Part shown: positions 44,738 through 54,772 of the stretch, piece by piece
Numbering within the stretch: position 1 is the stretch's first letter
Layout: each line of letters begins with the position of its first letter
Assembly: GCF_003046295.1 (NCBI RefSeq)
Contig: NZ_PZZN01000001.1
Span: 558,001 to 622,000 of the forward strand
DNA: 64,000 nucleotides
Source: Sphingomonas aerolata
Lineage (GTDB): Bacteria; Pseudomonadota; Alphaproteobacteria; Sphingomonadales; Sphingomonadaceae
Direction: 5' to 3'
Position numbers and translations under genes: made by a program
Notes under the pieces: generated by a model
The model's input: the letters and a program-made list of their open reading frames with translations, nothing else
What the model was told of the DNA's origin: nothing
Database searches by the model: none

Positions 44738-45736
44738 TCAGCCGAGTTCGACGACCAGCTTCCCGATCGCGGCGCGTGCGGCCATCTTCGCGATCGCCTT
44801 GCCACCGTCCTCCAGCGCGAACCGCTCGGTCACCCGCGGCGCGATCTTGCCGTCGCGCCACAGCTCGAACAGCGTTTCGATATGCGCCTGGTTGGCCTTC
44901 GGGTCACGGGCAGCGAACGCACCCCAGAATACACCGCACACGTCGCAGCTCTTGAGCAACGTCAGGTTGAGCGGCAGCCGCGGGATACCGGCGGGGAAAC
45001 CGACCACCAGATACCGCCCTTCCCAGGCGATCGAGCGCAGCGCCGGCTCGGCATAGTCCCCGCCGACCGGATCGTAGATCACGTCGGCACCCGCCTTGCC
45101 GACCGCAGCCTTGAACTGCTCGGCCAGCGCCTTGGACTGGTTTTTGTCGAACGGGGCGCGGGCATAGACGATTGTCGCGTCGGCACCCGCCGCACGCGCG
45201 GCGGCGGCCTTCTCCTCGGAGGAGACCGCGGCAACGACCCGCGCACCGAACGCCTTGCCAAGCTCGATCGCCGCAAGCCCGACACCGCCCGCCGCGCCCA
45301 GCACGAGCAACGTCTGCCCCGCTTTCAGATGCCCGCGGTCGAGCAAGGCATGGATCGTCGTGCCATAGGTGAGGATCAACGAAGCGCCCTCGGCAAAGTC
45401 GCGCCCCTCGGGCAGGCGGTAGAGCTTGGCCGGGTCGGCAACGACCTTTTCGGACAGTCCGCCATGACCGAGCATCGCGATCGCCCGGTCGCCGACCGCC
45501 CAGCCCTCGACCCCGTCACCGACCTCGGCGACGATACCCGCGATTTCGCCGCCTGGTGCAAAGGGGCGTTCGGGCTTGAACTGATATTTGTCCTCGATGA
45601 TCAGCACGTCGGGAAAGTTGATCGCGCAGGCCTGGACGGCGATCACGACCTGCCCCGGCGCGGCGACCGGATCGGGCAGATCGGACAATATCAGAGTTTC
45701 AGGTCCGCCCGACGCCTTCGACAGCAATGCCCGCAT
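44738..45736 (-). CDS. NADPH:quinone oxidoreductase family protein (zinc-type MDR, no zinc site)
   Basis: 332 aa. MDR fold with N-terminal GroES-like part ([17 protein letters not shown]), the nucleotide-binding [22 protein letters not shown], and the quinone-reductase [11 protein letters not shown] plus [16 protein letters not shown]. Lacks the Cys/His zinc ligands of alcohol dehydrogenases. Reduces quinones or enals with NADPH. The start lies within the end of leuD (38-bp overlap) and has a GAGAGGGAAAG site, so it is probably expressed with leuCD. Confidence 0.9.
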   Translation of the reverse strand: MRALLSKASGGPETLILSDLPDPVAAPGQVVIAVQACAINFPDVLIIEDKYQFKPERPFAPGGEIAGIVAEVGDGVEGWAVGDRAIAMLGHGGLSEKVVADPAKLYRLPEGRDFAEGASLILTYGTTIHALLDRGHLKAGQTLLVLGAAGGVGLAAIELGKAFGARVVAAVSSEEKAAAARAAGADATIVYARAPFDKNQSKALAEQFKAAVGKAGADVIYDPVGGDYAEPALRSIAWEGRYLVVGFPAGIPRLPLNLTLLKSCDVCGVFWGAFAARDPKANQAHIETLFELWRDGKIAPRVTERFALEDGGKAIAKMAARAAIGKLVVELG

Positions 45737-46328
45737 AACCGCTTTCCCTCTCCAGAAAGGGGCGATGTTCAGCCACCGCCTCCTCGAATTTCGAAATCGC
45801 GGTATCTCTTGCCAGTGTCAGCCCAACCTCGTCCAGCCCCTCGATCAGGCATTGCCGGCGAAACGCGTCGAGTTCGAAGACGAAGCGGTCCTGGAACGGC
45901 GTGGTAACGGTCATCGATTCGAGGTCGATCGTCACGCTGTCGGTCCGCGCCACCTCGATCAGCCGGTCGATCGCATCCTGCGGCAGGACGACGGCGATGA
46001 TGCCGTTCTTGAACGCGTTACCAGAGAAGATGTCCGAGAAGCTCGGCGCGATCACCGCAGCGATGCCCATGTCGGCGAGCGCCCAGGCGGCATGCTCGCG
46101 GCTCGACCCGCAGCCGAAATTGTCGCCCGCGATCAGGATCGGCGCGCCGGCATAGCGCGGATCGTCAAACACATTGTCCGGCTGCGCACGGACCGTCTCG
46201 AACGCGCCGCGCCCCAGCCCCGTCCGCGTGATCGTCTTCAGCCAGTGCGCTGGGATGATCACGTCGGTATCGACGTTCTTCGCCCCCCAGGGATAGGCGC
46301 GCCCCGAAACCGTCGAAACCGGATTCAT
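45699..46328 (-). CDS. leuD: 3-isopropylmalate dehydratase small subunit
   Basis: 209 aa. Features: [37 protein letters not shown] and [10 protein letters not shown]. Swivel domain partner of LeuC in isopropylmalate isomerisation (leucine synthesis). Its ATG overlaps the stop of the tiny ORF at 46325-46450 by 4 bp. Confidence 0.97.
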   Translation of the reverse strand: MNPVSTVSGRAYPWGAKNVDTDVIIPAHWLKTITRTGLGRGAFETVRAQPDNVFDDPRYAGAPILIAGDNFGCGSSREHAAWALADMGIAAVIAPSFSDIFSGNAFKNGIIAVVLPQDAIDRLIEVARTDSVTIDLESMTVTTPFQDRFVFELDAFRRQCLIEGLDEVGLTLARDTAISKFEEAVAEHRPFLERESGYAGIAVEGVGRT

Positions 46329-46450
46329 CGCGGGCCGGTCTCGGCCGGGGCAACGCGTCCGGTGCCCGGCAGCGTCCGCGCCGCCGCCATATAGGCTGCA
46401 ACGCCACTCATCACGGCACCGGCCATCAACAGCATCATCACACGCTTCAT
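46325..46450 (-). CDS. 41-aa micro-ORF between leuC and leuD
   Basis: ATG 46450 overlaps the leuC stop (ATGA), and its own stop overlaps the leuD start (ATGA), so it is translationally coupled on both sides. The peptide is [20 protein letters not shown] followed by a polar tail ([16 protein letters not shown]): a positively charged start, one hydrophobic helix and a short periplasmic tail, like a signal anchor. No known family. Possible roles include a coupling device for LeuD translation or a small membrane peptide. Confidence 0.7.
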   Translation of the reverse strand: MKRVMMLLMAGAVMSGVAAYMAAARTLPGTGRVAPAETGPR

Positions 46451-47886
46451 AACTCTTGTCCCATCAGGTCGCGCACGTCGCTCAGCCGGCCCGTGACCGC
46501 GGCCGCGGCCGCCATCGCGGGCGAGACGAGATGCGTGCGCGCACCCGGCCCCTGCCGCCCGACGAAATTGCGGTTGCTCGTCGAGGCGCAACGCTCGCCC
46601 GGCGGCACCTTGTCGGGATTCATCGCCAGGCACATCGAGCAGCCTGGCTCGCGCCATTCGAAGCCTGCGCCGGTGAAGATCCGATCGAGCCCCTCGGCCT
46701 CAGCCTGACGCTTCACAAGGCCGGATCCGGGGACCACCAGCGCGCGGACACCATCGGCGACCCGTCGGCCGTTCGCGATCGCCGCGGCGGCGCGCAGATC
46801 CTCGATCCGGCTGTTCGTGCAGCTGCCGATAAAGACATGCTGGATCGCGACGTCCTGCATCGCGGTACCCGGCGTCAGCCCCATATAGTCGAGCGACTTG
46901 CGCGCCGCCGCCTGCTTGGCGGGGTCGGCAAAGCTCATCGGGTCGGGGACATGACCGGTGATCGGCACGACGTCCTCGGGACTGGTGCCCCAGGTCAGGC
47001 CCGGCGCGATATCGCTCGCCTGCAACACGACCGTCTTGTCATAGGTCGCCGCCGCATCGCTCGGCAGCGTCCGCCACCAGGCCAGCGCGCGCTCCCACGC
47101 CTCGCCACTCGGCGCCATCGGCCGGCCCTTGATATAGGCGAAGGTCGTCTCGTCCGGCGCGACGAGGCCGGCCCGCGCACCCGCCTCGATCGACATGTTG
47201 GCGACAGTCAGCCGCCCCTCGATCGACATCGCGCGGATCACGTCGCCGGTATATTCGATCACATGACCGGTCCCGCCCGCAGCACCGAGCCGCCCGACGA
47301 TCGCGAGGATCACGTCCTTGGGGCTGACGCCGAAGCCCAGCGTGCCGTCGACGCGGACCTCCATCGTCTTCGACTGGCTCAGCAACAAAGTCTGCGTAGC
47401 GAGAACATGCTCGACCTCGCTGGTGCCGATCCCGAAGGCGAGCGCGCCGAGCGCACCATGCGCCGAGGTGTGGCTGTCGCCGCATACCAGCGTCGAGCCG
47501 GGCAGCGTGAAGCCGAGCTCGGGCCCCACCACATGCACGATCCCCTGCTGCACCGCGGTCGCGTCAATATAGTCGATCCCGAACTCGGTCGTGTTGCGAC
47601 GCAGCGCGTCGAGCTGCTGCGCGCTTTCGGGATCGGCGATCGGCAGCGGCACACCCGCGGCGTCGACGCGTGCGGTCGTCGGCAGATTATGGTCGGGCAC
47701 CGCCAGCGTCAGATCGGGCCGCCGCACCCGCCGTCCGGCGACGCGCAGGCCTTCGAATGCCTGTGGGCTGGTCACCTCGTGAACGAGGTGGCGATCGATA
47801 TAGATCAAGCAGGTGCCATCGTCGCGCCGTTCGACGACGTGCGATGCCCAGATCTTTTCGTAGAGGGTCTGCGGACGGGTGGCCAT
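46447..47886 (-). CDS. leuC: 3-isopropylmalate dehydratase large subunit
   Basis: 479 aa. Aconitase-fold enzyme with [42 protein letters not shown], and the [4Fe-4S] Cys in IGSCTNSR and [10 protein letters not shown]. Works with LeuD. First gene of the leuC-microORF-leuD unit. Confidence 0.98.
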   Translation of the reverse strand: MATRPQTLYEKIWASHVVERRDDGTCLIYIDRHLVHEVTSPQAFEGLRVAGRRVRRPDLTLAVPDHNLPTTARVDAAGVPLPIADPESAQQLDALRRNTTEFGIDYIDATAVQQGIVHVVGPELGFTLPGSTLVCGDSHTSAHGALGALAFGIGTSEVEHVLATQTLLLSQSKTMEVRVDGTLGFGVSPKDVILAIVGRLGAAGGTGHVIEYTGDVIRAMSIEGRLTVANMSIEAGARAGLVAPDETTFAYIKGRPMAPSGEAWERALAWWRTLPSDAAATYDKTVVLQASDIAPGLTWGTSPEDVVPITGHVPDPMSFADPAKQAAARKSLDYMGLTPGTAMQDVAIQHVFIGSCTNSRIEDLRAAAAIANGRRVADGVRALVVPGSGLVKRQAEAEGLDRIFTGAGFEWREPGCSMCLAMNPDKVPPGERCASTSNRNFVGRQGPGARTHLVSPAMAAAAAVTGRLSDVRDLMGQEL

Positions 47887-48012
47887 GCGGCCCCGTTAAC
47901 CGATAATGCCTGCCACGCAAAGGTTCGCGGCAATTTTCATGCGCCGGACCATGGCCCTATCGCGTCGATGCGTGGTCCGCGTGACGACCGGGCGCGGCGC
48001 CGGGATCCGTCG

Positions 48013-48945
48013 TTACGCGTCTGCCAGCATCTGCTCGGCAAGGCGTCGGCCAGATAACCAGCCGCTCTCGATCCGCGGCGCCAGCAGCCAGTCGCCCGCC
48101 GCCCCGATCCGTTCGCCCGCATTCCACAGACAGCCGGACTCACCTGCCGCGGCGCGCGCATAGCGCCAGCGATGCCCGACACGGACGATCGGCGCGGGCA
48201 GCGCGTCGGCACACTGCGCAGCGAGCGCCGCCTGTAGCTGGTCGACCACAGTCTCCGCCGCGTCTTCCAGATGATCGCGAGACCAGTCTGGCGTCGCCTG
48301 GACGACCCACGCCTCCGGACCATCGCGTCCCGGTTTCGCGCTGTTGCGCGCGGCCCAGCCGATGATGCCGCGATCCTTCAGCACGTCGTCAAAAATAGCG
48401 AGCGGCGTCTCGAACGCGAACATCGCCGTCCAGCACGGCGCCGACCGGCTGTCCGCTGCGACGCGCGCCATCGCCGCGTCATGCGGTGCGAGCAGCCCCG
48501 CCGCCTGTTCCGCAGGGATCGCGACGACGACGCTGTCGAACAGCGCCGCGTCGCCCGGATCGAGCTGCCACCCCGTCGCCGTCTTACGGAGCGCGGTAAC
48601 GTGGGTGTTCCAGCGGACGTCCGTCTGCGCCGCAAGATGCCCGACGATCGCGCTCATCCCCGGCGTCCCGACCCAGGCATCGGGCCCCGCCGCGGGCCAG
48701 CGCGCGACGACGCCCGCCGCCGCCCAGCCCTGCATCGCCGCCACGAAATCCGGGTCGCGCATCGTCAGATATTGCGCACCATGGTCGAACGCGATCGTGC
48801 CGCCGGGCGTCTCGACCCGCCGCGTCGCCATCCGACCACCCGCCCCGCGTCCCTTGTCGAACAGCGTCACCGTATATCCGGCCTGCTGGAGGCGCAGGGC
48901 ACAGCTGAGGCCGGCAATTCCTGCACCAATGATCGCAACCTTCAT
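48013..48945 (-). CDS. FAD-dependent amine oxidase-like protein (renalase family-like)
   Basis: 310 aa from ATG 48945. FAD-binding Rossmann motif VAIIGAGIAGLSCALRLQQAG followed by LFDKGRGAGGRMATRR and FDHGAQYLTMRDPDF, then C-terminal HRWRYARA and GDWLLAPRIESGWLSGR. The pattern matches bacterial renalase/NAD(P)-binding FAD oxidoreductases, which repair damaged dihydronicotinamide isomers; substrate here is not determined. It is alone on the strand downstream of a GH127 gene. Confidence 0.85.
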   Translation of the reverse strand: MKVAIIGAGIAGLSCALRLQQAGYTVTLFDKGRGAGGRMATRRVETPGGTIAFDHGAQYLTMRDPDFVAAMQGWAAAGVVARWPAAGPDAWVGTPGMSAIVGHLAAQTDVRWNTHVTALRKTATGWQLDPGDAALFDSVVVAIPAEQAAGLLAPHDAAMARVAADSRSAPCWTAMFAFETPLAIFDDVLKDRGIIGWAARNSAKPGRDGPEAWVVQATPDWSRDHLEDAAETVVDQLQAALAAQCADALPAPIVRVGHRWRYARAAAGESGCLWNAGERIGAAGDWLLAPRIESGWLSGRRLAEQMLADA

Positions 48946-49043
48946 GACGTCTCCGATCGACGATCCGCGGGACGGCGCGATACCGCTCCCGGGCCTAACC
49001 GACCAGCCTGAAATCCCCCGGGGCCTATCGACCGGCGTATCGG

Positions 49044-51356
49044 TCAGATCGTCTCGGATCGCATCGTCCGCACCGTATAGACCTCGACCCCCTGCCATGT
49101 GTCGGAGTCGAAGCGGACGCGGATTTTCGATTTGCCGCGCGTGGTTTCGGGCGGCAGCGTATAGGTCCGGATGTTGCGGGCGGCGGTGACGTCACCCGTG
49201 AGCTGCTCGCGCGCCAACGGCGTGCCGTCGACCGAGATCCGAAAATCCTTGTTGCGCTGCCCGCCGCCATATTCGACCTGCAGCGTCAGCGGCCCCGGCG
49301 CGACCGCCAGGTCGAATTCGAAATATCCGATGTTCACGTTGCGGCTGCGGTCGGCGACATGCGACACCGCCGCCGAGTTGCCGCTGTCGGCGAACGCGTG
49401 GTCGACCTCGGGTTGCTGCTCGCCCAGCCGGATCACATCGACCGTCCGCGCAGCCAGTGCCGCCCGCTCCTGCGACGCACGCGCCCAGGCGAGCTGCGCA
49501 GTCGGCCACTCGGCGGTACCGAACCGGCGGAAATAGACCGCGGTGCGGTTGTCATGCTGCGCAAAAAACGGTCGCAGCGTCAGGTCGCCCGGCTTGCCCT
49601 GCCCGCCCAGTCGATACCGGTGCAACCCGCCTGCCGCCGCCAGCACGGGTTCCGCCCGGTCGGTGACGAGCGCGGGGTCCGGCCCTTCGGACCGACCGTC
49701 CCCCGCGCCCATATCGGCCGCCAGGACCAGCGGGCCGCTGAGGAACGCGACCAGCCTTGGATCGTCGGGCATCGCTTCGACGCGCACCGGCATGGGCAGC
49801 GACAAGGCGATCTGGTCGCCCGCCTTGAGCCCGGTCAGCAGCAGATACGCGCCGTCGCGCACGCCGGCCGTTCTGCCGTTCACCTGCAACAGCGGGGCGG
49901 TGCACCAGCCGGGCACGCGGAGCGCCAGCGTCCGTGGCGCCGTCCTGACCGCGATCCGCACCGTATCGCCGAGCGGGAATTGCGTATCGATGTCGAGCTT
50001 CGCCTCGGGGGCATCCAGCGTGGAGGCATAATAGAGGTTGATCGCAACCGCATCGCCGCGCTTCCAGTAAATGCTCTCGCCGTGCTTCGAATGGCTTTCC
50101 ATGCCCGACCCGACACAGCACCAGAAATCCTCGGTCGGGCTCGAATGCACGCGCCCCATGCCCGGCGCCAGCGCGGTGAAATAAGTGAACATCCCCGTAT
50201 CGGGGTGCTGCTGGCTCATGATGTGGTTGAGATGCGCGCGTTCGTAAAAGTCGAAATAGCGCGCATCACCGGTCCAGCCATAGAGATGCCGGGTCAGGCG
50301 CAGCATGTTGTAGCTGTTGCACGCCTCGCACGTCTGCTGGTCGAGCCGCTGGGCAAGCTTGCGCGGCTCGCCGAAATGCTCATGGTCCGAATTGCCGCCG
50401 ATGACATAGCTGTGGTCGCGCGTCACGATCGTCCAGAATGACCGCGCGACCCTGGCATGATCGGTATCGCCGGTCAGCTCATGCAGCCGCGCCTCCCCCA
50501 CGATCTTCGGGATCTGGGTGTTGGCATGATGCCCCGCGAGGTCGTCGCGCGCGTCCCTGAGCGGGTCGACGATCGCGTGATGCCGCAGTCGTTCGGCAAG
50601 CGTCAGCCAGCGGCGATTGCCGGTCCGCGTGTACAGCTCGGCATAGGATTCGGTCAGCCCGCCATGCTCGGTCCGCAGGATGTCCTGCACCTGGACGTCG
50701 CTCAGTCCTTCCAGGATCGTGCCGAGATAGGTCCCGAGCCCGATCGCCACGGCCAGACCCTCTGCAAGCCCGGCATGCCGGTGCGCGTCGAGCACGCCCG
50801 CCATCACCTTGTGATAAGTGTACAGCGGCACCCACCCTTCGTTCAGGCTGAACCCGGTCGACCGGATCTCCCGCTTGCGCAGTTCTTCGTACACGACCTT
50901 GCCATCGACGGTCTTGCCGTCGCGCTCGACGGTCGTCCCGCCGGCATAGCCATCCCCCTGCTTCCGCTGGATCGCCTTGAGTTCGGCGACGATATAGGCC
51001 GCGCGGTCACGGAATTGCTGGTCCCCCGTCTGCGCATAGATCAGGGACAGCGCGCTGAGATAATGGCCGAGCGAATGCCCGGCGATCCCGCGCGACTCCC
51101 ATCCGCCATAGACTTCGCCCTTGGTCGGCAACCCTGCCCCGGCATGGAAATTGTGCAGCAGACGGTTCGCATCGAGTGACAGCAGATAGCGCTGGTTCGC
51201 CTGCACCGACGTCAGGAAGATCGACGGCCGCAACCGCACCTGCGACAGCGGAAAGGGGGTCGCCGCCGAGGGTGCACCCGCCGCCGGCAAGGCGAATGGC
51301 GGCACCGCCCCCAGCGCAATCCCTGCGCCTAGCGCACCGCGACGCGTCCAACCCAT
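49044..51356 (-). CDS. Secreted glycoside hydrolase family 127 (DUF1680)
   Basis: 770 aa. Tat-type signal MGWTRRGALGAGIALGAVPP, then a (alpha/alpha)6 barrel with GVYGGWESRGIAGHSLGHYLSA-like start (given as GGWESRGIAGHSLGHYLSAL), EACNSYNMLRLTRHLYGW, and the Cys/zinc-site region FWCCVGSGMESHSKHGESIYW. A beta-rich C-terminal part follows. GH127 members are beta-L-arabinofuranosidases; substrate here is by family. A GH10 xylanase begins at 62980, suggesting use of plant arabinoxylan-type material. Confidence 0.9.
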   Translation of the reverse strand: MGWTRRGALGAGIALGAVPPFALPAAGAPSAATPFPLSQVRLRPSIFLTSVQANQRYLLSLDANRLLHNFHAGAGLPTKGEVYGGWESRGIAGHSLGHYLSALSLIYAQTGDQQFRDRAAYIVAELKAIQRKQGDGYAGGTTVERDGKTVDGKVVYEELRKREIRSTGFSLNEGWVPLYTYHKVMAGVLDAHRHAGLAEGLAVAIGLGTYLGTILEGLSDVQVQDILRTEHGGLTESYAELYTRTGNRRWLTLAERLRHHAIVDPLRDARDDLAGHHANTQIPKIVGEARLHELTGDTDHARVARSFWTIVTRDHSYVIGGNSDHEHFGEPRKLAQRLDQQTCEACNSYNMLRLTRHLYGWTGDARYFDFYERAHLNHIMSQQHPDTGMFTYFTALAPGMGRVHSSPTEDFWCCVGSGMESHSKHGESIYWKRGDAVAINLYYASTLDAPEAKLDIDTQFPLGDTVRIAVRTAPRTLALRVPGWCTAPLLQVNGRTAGVRDGAYLLLTGLKAGDQIALSLPMPVRVEAMPDDPRLVAFLSGPLVLAADMGAGDGRSEGPDPALVTDRAEPVLAAAGGLHRYRLGGQGKPGDLTLRPFFAQHDNRTAVYFRRFGTAEWPTAQLAWARASQERAALAARTVDVIRLGEQQPEVDHAFADSGNSAAVSHVADRSRNVNIGYFEFDLAVAPGPLTLQVEYGGGQRNKDFRISVDGTPLAREQLTGDVTAARNIRTYTLPPETTRGKSKIRVRFDSDTWQGVEVYTVRTMRSETI

Positions 51357-51497
51357 GTCACTCTCCCAACCACGTCTTTAGACACAGGCTATCGGCTTCA
51401 CTTGTCGGAGTAAATCCCGGGACTGACATCTGCTGACGGTGTGATCGTGATCGTCAGTGCGTCGTGATCCAGACCCGGCCGCACCTCTATGCGCGTC

Positions 51498-51713
51498 TCA
51501 GTCGCGCGGCGCGCGAGCGATCACCGCCTGAGCGGCCCGGAGGCGGGCCTTCCAGATCTTCACCGACGGATGCCCGGCCGCGAGGCCGGCGAGCCGCCCC
51601 TCGATCTGGACGGCCTCGTGCTTGGCTGCGTCGAGCTCGGCGGCTGTCGGCGCAGGCTGGATATTGGCGCGCGCGTGTGCGCCGGTGCGTCCCTTGCTCT
51701 TGGTCATGGCCAA
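51498..51713 (-). CDS. Small hypothetical protein, 71 aa
   Basis: Basic Lys-rich start MAMTKSKGRTGAHARAN, then a helix-rich segment AAELDAAKHEAVQIEGRLAG and PSVKIWKARLRAAQAVIA. No signal or membrane segment. Could bind nucleic acid, by charge. No family recognised; small size leaves some doubt that it is real. Confidence 0.5.
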   Translation of the reverse strand: MAMTKSKGRTGAHARANIQPAPTAAELDAAKHEAVQIEGRLAGLAAGHPSVKIWKARLRAAQAVIARAPRD

Positions 51714-51802
51714 CGCGATGGCCCCGGATGCCGCGCCGCGTCAATGCGGAACGGTAGCGACACGGCCCGCTGTGGCGCGCGCAACACCCGAGCAAGGTCG
51801 CG

Positions 51803-52375
51803 TCAGCGCTTGACGCGTTCCGCCATCGCGGCGTTGCCTTGGCCTGCCGCGACCGAACCTGCCGATCGTCCCGCCGCATCCTGGATCGTCCGGTCCGCAC
51901 CCGCCGCCAGCAGCAGGTCGACCTGTGCCCGGCGATTGAACAGCGATGCCATCATCAGCGCAGTCTGCCCGGCATGATTGCGCGCGTTCACGTCGCACCC
52001 CGCCTTGAGCAGCCGCGCCGCGATCACATCCTCGCCCTTGAACGCGACACCCATCTGCGCGCTGTTGCCCTGGTCGCGATCCGGACGGCAGGCGTCGGCG
52101 CCCTTGCCGATCAGCGCGTCGACCGTAGCAAGCTGTCCGTTATACGCCGCCAGGATCACGGGCGTGAAACCGCGCTCGTCATAGGCATTGATGTCGGCGC
52201 CGGCCTTGAGCAGCGGATCGATCATGTCCGTGCGGCCGAGCCGGGCCGCCTCGAACAGCAGCTGCTGGCGACGTTCGGGTGATGGCAAGGCCGCGACCGC
52301 AGGGGGCATCTGTCGCTCGGTCGGAGCGGCCTGTGAACCGGCCGCGGCGAGCAGCGCGGCAAGATAAGTCAGCAT
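51803..52375 (-). CDS. Ankyrin-repeat protein beside catalase
   Basis: 190 aa from ATG 52375; a GTG at 52405 is an alternative. Signal peptide (TYLAALLAAAGSQAAP), then about four ankyrin repeats: RQQLLFEAARLGRTDMIDPLLKAGADINAY, FTPVILAAYNGQLATVDALIGKGADAC, and so on. Periplasmic protein-binding role. Catalase-linked ankyrin proteins such as AnkB of Pseudomonas support catalase activity, and this one lies 70 bp downstream of the catalase gene on the same strand. Confidence 0.85.
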   Translation of the reverse strand: MLTYLAALLAAAGSQAAPTERQMPPAVAALPSPERRQQLLFEAARLGRTDMIDPLLKAGADINAYDERGFTPVILAAYNGQLATVDALIGKGADACRPDRDQGNSAQMGVAFKGEDVIAARLLKAGCDVNARNHAGQTALMMASLFNRRAQVDLLLAAGADRTIQDAAGRSAGSVAAGQGNAAMAERVKR

Positions 52376-52445
52376 CGTCGGTCTCGTTTCCTTGAAGTCT
52401 GCCACGGCAGGAGGCGCGCGCCATGCCGCGCCTCCTGCCCCGGGA

Positions 52446-54146
52446 TCAGCGGCCGCTCTGGCCCGGGTTGGCGGCGCGATAGTCCGCCACCGCGCGCGTC
52501 ACGTCGGCGATCGGCACGTTCACCGCGGTTGCCAGGCGCGTGCCGAAGTCCTTGTCCGCCTGGTAGAAGTAGCTGACCATGATCGTCTTCGTCCGCGCCG
52601 ACGTCACGACATTGAGATCACCCGCCAGGTTGGTCACCAGATCCGCCTTGTCCTGCAGCTTGAGCGCCCGGTAGAATTCGCCCGCCTGGGCGAAGTTGTT
52701 GGTCTTGGCGATCGGCTTCGCGTCGACGGTCGCGTCGATACCATAGGGCGCGGCGCGAAAGCGGGCATCGGTCGACTTTGCCGCGGTCGCCGCCGGGAAA
52801 TAATTCACGTCGGACGCGCGGTTGCTATGGTCGAGCTGGCCGTCCTGGTAATTGTTGACGACGCTCGCGAGCGGACGATTGACCGGCAACTGCATCGCAT
52901 TGGCGCCGATGCGATAGCGCTGCGTGTCCGAATAGGAGAACAGCCGCCCCTGCAGCATCCGGTCCGGCGAAGCCTCGATCCCCGGCACGAGGTTGGCCGG
53001 TGCGAACGCCGACTGCTCGGTATAGTCGAAGAAGTTGGTCGGCACCTTGTTGAGCTTCATCTCGCCGATCTTGCGGAACGGCACGCCCAGCCATTCCTTG
53101 GTGTCGTCGAACGGATTATAGTCGAGCTTGGCGAACGCCGACGCCGACATCGTCTGCACCATCAGGTCCCAGACGGGGAAGTTGCCCTTGCCGATCTCGC
53201 CATAAAGATCGTCGGTCAGGTAGTTCCAGGTCGCGGTCGCGACCTGCGCGCCGTTCAGGTTGCGCACGCCCTGGCGGCTGATCCAGCGGAACTTGGCGAA
53301 CATTGTTTCGCCCTTGGCATTCACCAGCTTGAAGGCATGGACGCCGTTGCCGTCCATCGTCCGGTAGGATGCCGGCGTACCGAGGTTCGAATAGACATGC
53401 GCGAGCATGTTGGTCGCCTCGGGCGTAGCCGAGAAGAAGTCGAAGAAGCGATTGGGGTCCTGCTTGTTCGTCACCGGCGAGGGCTTGAGCGCGTGGATCA
53501 TGTCCGGAAACTGGATCGCGTCGCGGATGAAGAAGATCGGCAGGTTGTTGCCGACCAGATCCCAATTGCCCTGATCGGTGTAGAATTTGGTCGCAAAGCC
53601 GCGCGGATCCCGCATGCCCTCGGGGCTGCCCGAGGGGTGGATCACGGTCGAGAAGCGGACGAACACCGGCGTCTGCTTGCCGGGCATGAACAGCGATGCA
53701 CCGGTGATGCTCGAAATGTCCGCGGTCGCGGTGAACACGCCGTGGGCACCGGTCCCGCGGGCATGGACGACGCGCTCGGGCACGCGCTCCCGGTCGAAGC
53801 GTGCGAGCTTCTCGATCAGCGTCGTGTCCTCGAGCAGGACGGGGCCAAGATCGCCCGCCGCCTTCGAGTGGCGGTTCTCGCCGATCGGCGCACCATTGTC
53901 GCGGGTCATCTGCGGCGCGGCGACACTGGCTGAATCACCCTTGGCTTCGACGGTGCCGGCAACCCCGGCCTGCGCCAGCGCGGGCTTGCCGGCGCTGGAC
54001 GGTGCCGCCGCGGTCGTCATGCGGGTTTCCGCCTGCGTCTCGGCCGGCGCCACCGTCTGCGCGGCAACCGGCTGAATCATGGCACCAGCCGATGTCGCAG
54101 CCAGCAGCATCGCCGTCACGGCCTGACGGCTCTTCACGTTCTTCAT
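52446..54146 (-). CDS. Exported heme catalase
   Basis: 566 aa. Signal peptide to about residue 30 (GAMIQPVAAQ) and a 60-residue Ala/Thr-rich linker precede a full catalase domain: VPERVVHARGTGAHG (distal His), DLVGNNLPIFFIRDA (distal Asn), and the proximal heme ligand Tyr in LFSYSDTQRYRIG. Decomposes H2O2, here outside the cytoplasm. The ribosome binding site is AAGGGATCGAG. Followed by an ankyrin gene. A 6-bp inverted repeat ATGCCA-n6-TGGCAT (54166-54183) lies 20 bp before the start and could be an operator; its protein is unknown. Confidence 0.93.
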   Translation of the reverse strand: MKNVKSRQAVTAMLLAATSAGAMIQPVAAQTVAPAETQAETRMTTAAAPSSAGKPALAQAGVAGTVEAKGDSASVAAPQMTRDNGAPIGENRHSKAAGDLGPVLLEDTTLIEKLARFDRERVPERVVHARGTGAHGVFTATADISSITGASLFMPGKQTPVFVRFSTVIHPSGSPEGMRDPRGFATKFYTDQGNWDLVGNNLPIFFIRDAIQFPDMIHALKPSPVTNKQDPNRFFDFFSATPEATNMLAHVYSNLGTPASYRTMDGNGVHAFKLVNAKGETMFAKFRWISRQGVRNLNGAQVATATWNYLTDDLYGEIGKGNFPVWDLMVQTMSASAFAKLDYNPFDDTKEWLGVPFRKIGEMKLNKVPTNFFDYTEQSAFAPANLVPGIEASPDRMLQGRLFSYSDTQRYRIGANAMQLPVNRPLASVVNNYQDGQLDHSNRASDVNYFPAATAAKSTDARFRAAPYGIDATVDAKPIAKTNNFAQAGEFYRALKLQDKADLVTNLAGDLNVVTSARTKTIMVSYFYQADKDFGTRLATAVNVPIADVTRAVADYRAANPGQSGR

Positions 54147-54377
54147 CTCGATCCCTTAATCCTGCATGCCATCAGCGTGGCATCCCCGCACAGAGCGTGC
54201 GGCACCGCCGCCTCCTGATCGAGGACGCGCATCGCGCCAAACGGAGCTTCTGGATCACAGCAATCGAGCGGGACGATCGAGCCGCCATCGCCGTGCTCGC
54301 CGGACGATTGCCGAACGATCCTGACCGGGATAGACCGGCGCCGCTGACCTGTTCGATCCGAGCAGGGCGGCATGATC
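54147..54377. other. Divergent intergenic region between catalase and the B12 riboswitch
   Basis: About 230 bp. Contains the inverted repeat ATGCCA-n6-TGGCAT (54166-54183) near the catalase start and otherwise no gene that I can support; must hold the divergent promoters of the catalase and the riboswitch-receptor transcripts. No match to an OxyR box (ATAG-n7-CTAT pairs) was found. Confidence 0.6.
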
Positions 54378-54590
54378 GCGTCGGTGCCCCGAAAGGGCTT
54401 AATAGGGAACGCGGTGAGGGTGGTTCGCCACCTGAAGCCGAGGCTGTCCCTGCAACTGTAAGCGGCGAGCGCGATGCATTTCGCTTCTTCCTGCAAAGGA
54501 AGGAGCAGCCACTGGGCCAGACGTTTCGTCATGAGGGCCTGGGAAGGCCGTGCATCGTGTGATGACCCGTGAGCCAGGAGACCTGCCGGC
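54378..54590 (+). promoter_or_regulatory. Cobalamin (B12) riboswitch
   Basis: Conserved pieces in order: GGTGCCCCGAAAGGGCTTAA, then GGGAACGCGGTGAGGG, the core GTCCCTGCAACTGTAAGCGG (54446-54465) and the B12 box AGCCAGGAGACCTGCC (54572-54587). These match the AdoCbl/cobalamin riboswitch consensus. It is followed by about 180 nt and then the TonB-dependent receptor ATG at 54773, so cobalamin should repress the receptor. Confidence 0.93.
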
Positions 54591-54772
54591 GTCTGGTCGC
54601 TCTTGCCTGGCCCAGGGGGTGGCCGCGGCACGGTACTCCGTCGAGCGACGACGTGTGCGGTGGGGACCGCACGGGCATGCGTGCCGGTCGCAATCGCGTC
54701 CGGCTGGCGCGGATGTCGGCCGTTCGCGGGAGGTCCCTGCCGGGTTCGCTAGACGCCCGGGGGATTACCGTA

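Noticed and set aside
46456..48057. A 533-codon plus-strand open frame opposite leuC
   Set aside because: Shadow of leuC; translation is Arg/Asp/His-rich low-information sequence.
52392..53933. A long plus-strand open frame across the catalase gene
   Set aside because: It is the mirror of the catalase codons in a high-GC genome and its translation is His/Arg/Asp-rich without any domain.
54166..54183. Inverted repeat ATGCCA-n6-TGGCAT as an OxyR site for catalase
   Set aside because: It does not match the ATAG-n7-CTAT spacing of OxyR boxes; listed only as an unassigned dyad.
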